A stretch of 64,000 nt of DNA from the NCBI GenBank assembly GCA_020466095.1, contig CM035807.1, positions 48,411,004-48,475,003 of the forward strand. Direction: 5' to 3'. Below the pieces are notes generated by a model, which saw only the letters and a list, made by a program, of their open reading frames with translations, was not told the DNA's origin and ran no database searches. Origin of the DNA: Chlorops oryzae. Its lineage: Eukaryota > Arthropoda > Insecta > Diptera > Chloropidae. The position numbers were made by a program, and so were the translations under genes. Shown here piece by piece: positions 62,112-64,000 of this stretch; position 1 is the stretch's first letter, and the number at the start of each line of letters is the position of its first letter.

Positions 62112-63072
62112 GTATGCAAATCCCAAAAGTCGAGTACATTCTGCTGCCGGAATTTCATCAGAATTTTCAATATCTTTAGGCGTTTACCAAGGATCAGCTC
62201 TCTCTCCTCTTTTGTTCATATTAGTTATGGATTCAATAACCGAAGACCTACAAATATCACCTCCCTGGACGTTACTATATGCAGATGATGTTCTTCTTGC
62301 CTCAACCAATAAAAGCTCCTTACAGCAACAAGTACAAGACTGGCATGATAGATTGTCTATGTTTGGACTACGTTTGAATGTCGGGAAAACAGAATACATG
62401 ACAACAGACAACTGCGAAAAAGGGAACATCAAAATAAATAACACTGACCTACCAAGGACGGAAAAATTTAAATATCTTGGGTCGACACTCTCTGCTGACG
62501 GGACGATCACTCGCGAAGTTACTGAGAGAGTTAACGCCGCTTGGCTTAAGTGGCGTTCAACGACTGGTGTTATGTGCGATAATAAGATAAGCGACCGCTT
62601 AAAATCCAAAATTTACCGCACAGTCATCAGGCCAGTCGCTCTTTATAGTACCGAATGTCTACCAGCAACGAAAGTAGCAGAAAGAAAGGTCAGTGTTATG
62701 GAAACAAAGATGCTTCGCTGGATATCCGGACTCACTCGTCTTGATCATGTTCCAAACGTAGACAACCGTAGACGCTATGGAGTTACACCAATTATTGGGA
62801 AAATGCGGGAAGCAAGGCTACGCTGGTATGGACACGCCCTGAGAGCAAATGAGGAAACTTTGGCTAAGAAAGGCTACGCACTGGAAATTCAAGGTTACAG
62901 AAAACGGGGGCGTCCGAAACAGCCCTGGATGGACACAATAAAATGTGACCTAGAGGCTGTAGGACTTACCTCGGATGATGCAACCGGCAGAACAAAATGT
63001 GGAACGGGTCGCGTTTTGCGGACCCCGGGATAGACCGGGATAGTTAAACACGCAAGAAGATGAAGAAGAACA
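62112..63072 (+). mobile_element. RTE-clade LINE, 5'-truncated
   Basis: Inserted after AAATCGATGTTG, where copy A continues differently. It begins inside RT and ends with GAAGATGAAGAAGAAC-type short repeats, typical of RTE tails. About 110 bp of copy A sequence is missing at this site in copy B. Confidence 0.8.
62115..63033 (+). CDS. RTE reverse transcriptase, C-terminal part
   Basis: An open frame: VYQGSALSPLLFILVMDSIT, LLYADDVLLAS, EKFKYLGSTLSADG, VNAAWLKWRSTTGVM, IYRTVIRPVALYSTE and MREARLRWYGHALRANEETL. These are the RTE/BovB-type RT thumb and C-terminal blocks. YADD is intact. The frame is uninterrupted to the stop at 63031-63033, so the insertion is young. The apparent ATG at 62092 belongs to flanking DNA. 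Confidence 0.85.
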
Positions 63073-63233
63073 ACAACTGGGAATTTTTATGCGAATTTTG
63101 ATGAGAGTAAAGGGAAAAAATTATATTTTTAGGACTTTTTAAGGGAATTCCAGTCAAAAAAGACCCCAGCACTGGGAAGAATATCAAAAAACATTTGGCA
63201 GCACTAATGAACAAAAAGGTCAATGCAAGTAAT

Positions 63234-63290
63234 ATGTCTGGCTTTAACGACAATTCTTTTGGGAGTCCTTTCTCCGAAAATCCATTTTCC
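63234..63290 (+). CDS. Scamp: Scamp, coding exon 1 (copy B)
   Basis: Protein-identical to copy A (MSGFNDNSFGSPFSENPFS), with the same donor at 63291. Promoter sequence upstream is displaced by the RTE insertion. Confidence 0.8.
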
Positions 63291-63351
63291 GTGAGAGATG
63301 ATGTAGTTTGCATATTTCATTCAACTGATTTTATTGAAAAATATATTTTAG

Positions 63352-63479
63352 GATCCTGCGATCGAGCAAATTACAACCAATACGACAAACGTTCAAAGTA
63401 CTTTAGACGAATATAACCCCTTCGAACAAGCAAATGCAAAACCTAATTCAACAATTAATACCGAAAATACTGCAGCGGT
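63352..63479 (+). pseudogene. Scamp: Scamp, coding exon 2, truncated (copy B)
   Basis: Matches copy A to ENTAAV and then breaks into piggyBac sequence at about 63480, losing the last third of the exon and its donor. This copy cannot encode Scamp. Confidence 0.8.
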
Positions 63480-63480
63480 G

Positions 63481-63590
63481 TATAAAAGTCCGAAATTGAT
63501 TGTGAGACAGTGTCGGCTTTCCAATGCGCAATCCAAGCTCTACTTGGTTTGACCAGTAGTTTTCTTGATAGGCAAGACGGTGATACGTCA
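63481..63590 (-). pseudogene. piggyBac-type transposase fragment, second copy
   Basis: Minus-strand match to 55055-55155 (AAAGTCCGAAATT, GCGCAATCCAA, TTTGACCAGTAGTTTTCTTG, GGCAAGACGGTGATA). About 110 bp only. The breakpoint with Scamp differs from that in copy A. Confidence 0.7.
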
Positions 63591-63710
63591 ATGCTGCCGT
63601 CACCATCCACTGTCGAATTGTCTGGACTTCTTGTTAATGTCACATGAAGTGCTAATGCAACTTTGGAACGAGTGCAAAAGCCACGGACCCTGCTGGATAT
63701 AAGATGTCTT

Positions 63711-63968
63711 TTAATATAAATACTCCAGTATAAAGCAAAAAATACCGGAATTCTGTTGCTTTAAACCGTTCAAGTTCTTTAAACGATCAACATACTTTTC
63801 ATTACGCGAAGACAAACTATATGCATATGGAAAGATGCGAATGCTTTTTCCTGATAAAACTAAAGTTCTTTTATTTAAAATTCTTAATTCAATTCTTACA
63901 GCCCATCTCTCGATTTCATCATACGGAACGGCACCCCAGTTCATGCGTTGGAGTGGACTGAAAGCCAT
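63711..63968 (-). CDS. Unassigned minus-strand ORF at the right edge
   Basis: Reads MAFSPLQRMNWGAVPYDEIE, then RIELRILNKRTLVLSGKSIR and a RNEKYVDRLKNLNGLKQQ segment. Codon use looks protein-like rather than random. I do not recognise a family. It may belong to the transposon joined to Scamp copy B or to a gene extending beyond the window. Confidence 0.3.
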   Translation of the reverse strand: MAFSPLQRMNWGAVPYDEIERWAVRIELRILNKRTLVLSGKSIRIFPYAYSLSSRNEKYVDRLKNLNGLKQQNSGIFCFILEYLY

Positions 63969-64000
63969 ATAATCTTAATAAATATTTTATTAGTATTTTT

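Larger units (their letters stand above)
56605..63479 (+). repeat. Segmental duplication, copy B
   Basis: Matches copy A (51420-54593) in order: 56605-56678, 57610-57963, 60868-62111 and 63073-63479. Copy-specific insertions are a TA-target TIR element, a Penelope element and an RTE element. It ends inside Scamp exon 2. Confidence 0.85.

Overview
This window looks like nuclear DNA of a higher fly (Diptera). It is AT-rich, has short introns with canonical GT/AG borders, carries TATCGATA (DRE) promoter motifs, and is full of insect transposons: Ty3/gypsy, BEL/Pao, Penelope, RTE, LOA-like LINEs, piggyBac, mariner, hAT, PIF/Harbinger-like and Transib-like. A tephritid-type fly is my guess; nothing in the sequence fixes the genus. 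I see no bacterial or organellar sequence.

Only two host genes are supported. (1) On the minus strand, three exons of an ASNSD1-type gene (asparagine synthetase domain-containing protein with an N-terminal MCGI glutamine-amidotransferase domain) lie at 21503-21559, 21048-21450 and 3736-3953. Exons 2 and 3 join in frame across an intron of about 17.1 kb, and the rest of the gene lies off the left edge. (2) The first two coding exons of a Scamp gene (NPF-rich N-terminus) occur twice, at 54255-54570 and 63234-63479, inside a segmental duplication. Both copies are cut short by transposon sequence.

Region by region: 1-1510 is the 5' end of a BEL element. Positions 3954-21047 are the giant ASNSD1 intron, a stack of nested transposons: an orphan arthropod transposon protein in three pieces, a 5'-truncated gypsy inside it (itself holding two PIF/Harbinger-like elements), a 3-kb DDE-like transposon with 12-bp TIRs and ATAT target duplication inside it, then a mariner relic inside another TIR element, and a 1.1-kb foldback element. 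Positions 21.6-23.4 kb hold MITEs in a local duplication. Positions 23.5-26.7 kb are a minus-strand LOA-like LINE. Positions 26.8-38.5 kb are a plus-strand LOA-like LINE broken by a Transib/RAG1-like relic, by a 5.7-kb LTR element and by a MITE carrying a tRNA-like sequence. Positions 39321-46659 are a LINE with 15-bp target duplications, broken by a 2980-bp TG...CA insert (CGAT duplication) and by a TIR element encoding a C2H2 zinc finger. Positions 47.6-50.9 kb are two gypsy pieces lying head to head. Positions 51.4-63.5 kb are the Scamp-bearing duplication with copy-specific insertions, including a Penelope element whose middle is a 0.9-kb GA tract.

The host genes do not form a pathway together. 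The main content of the window is insertion history. Several insertions are dated relative to each other by exact target duplications, by reading frames that are continuous across the flanks, and by empty sites in paralogous copies.
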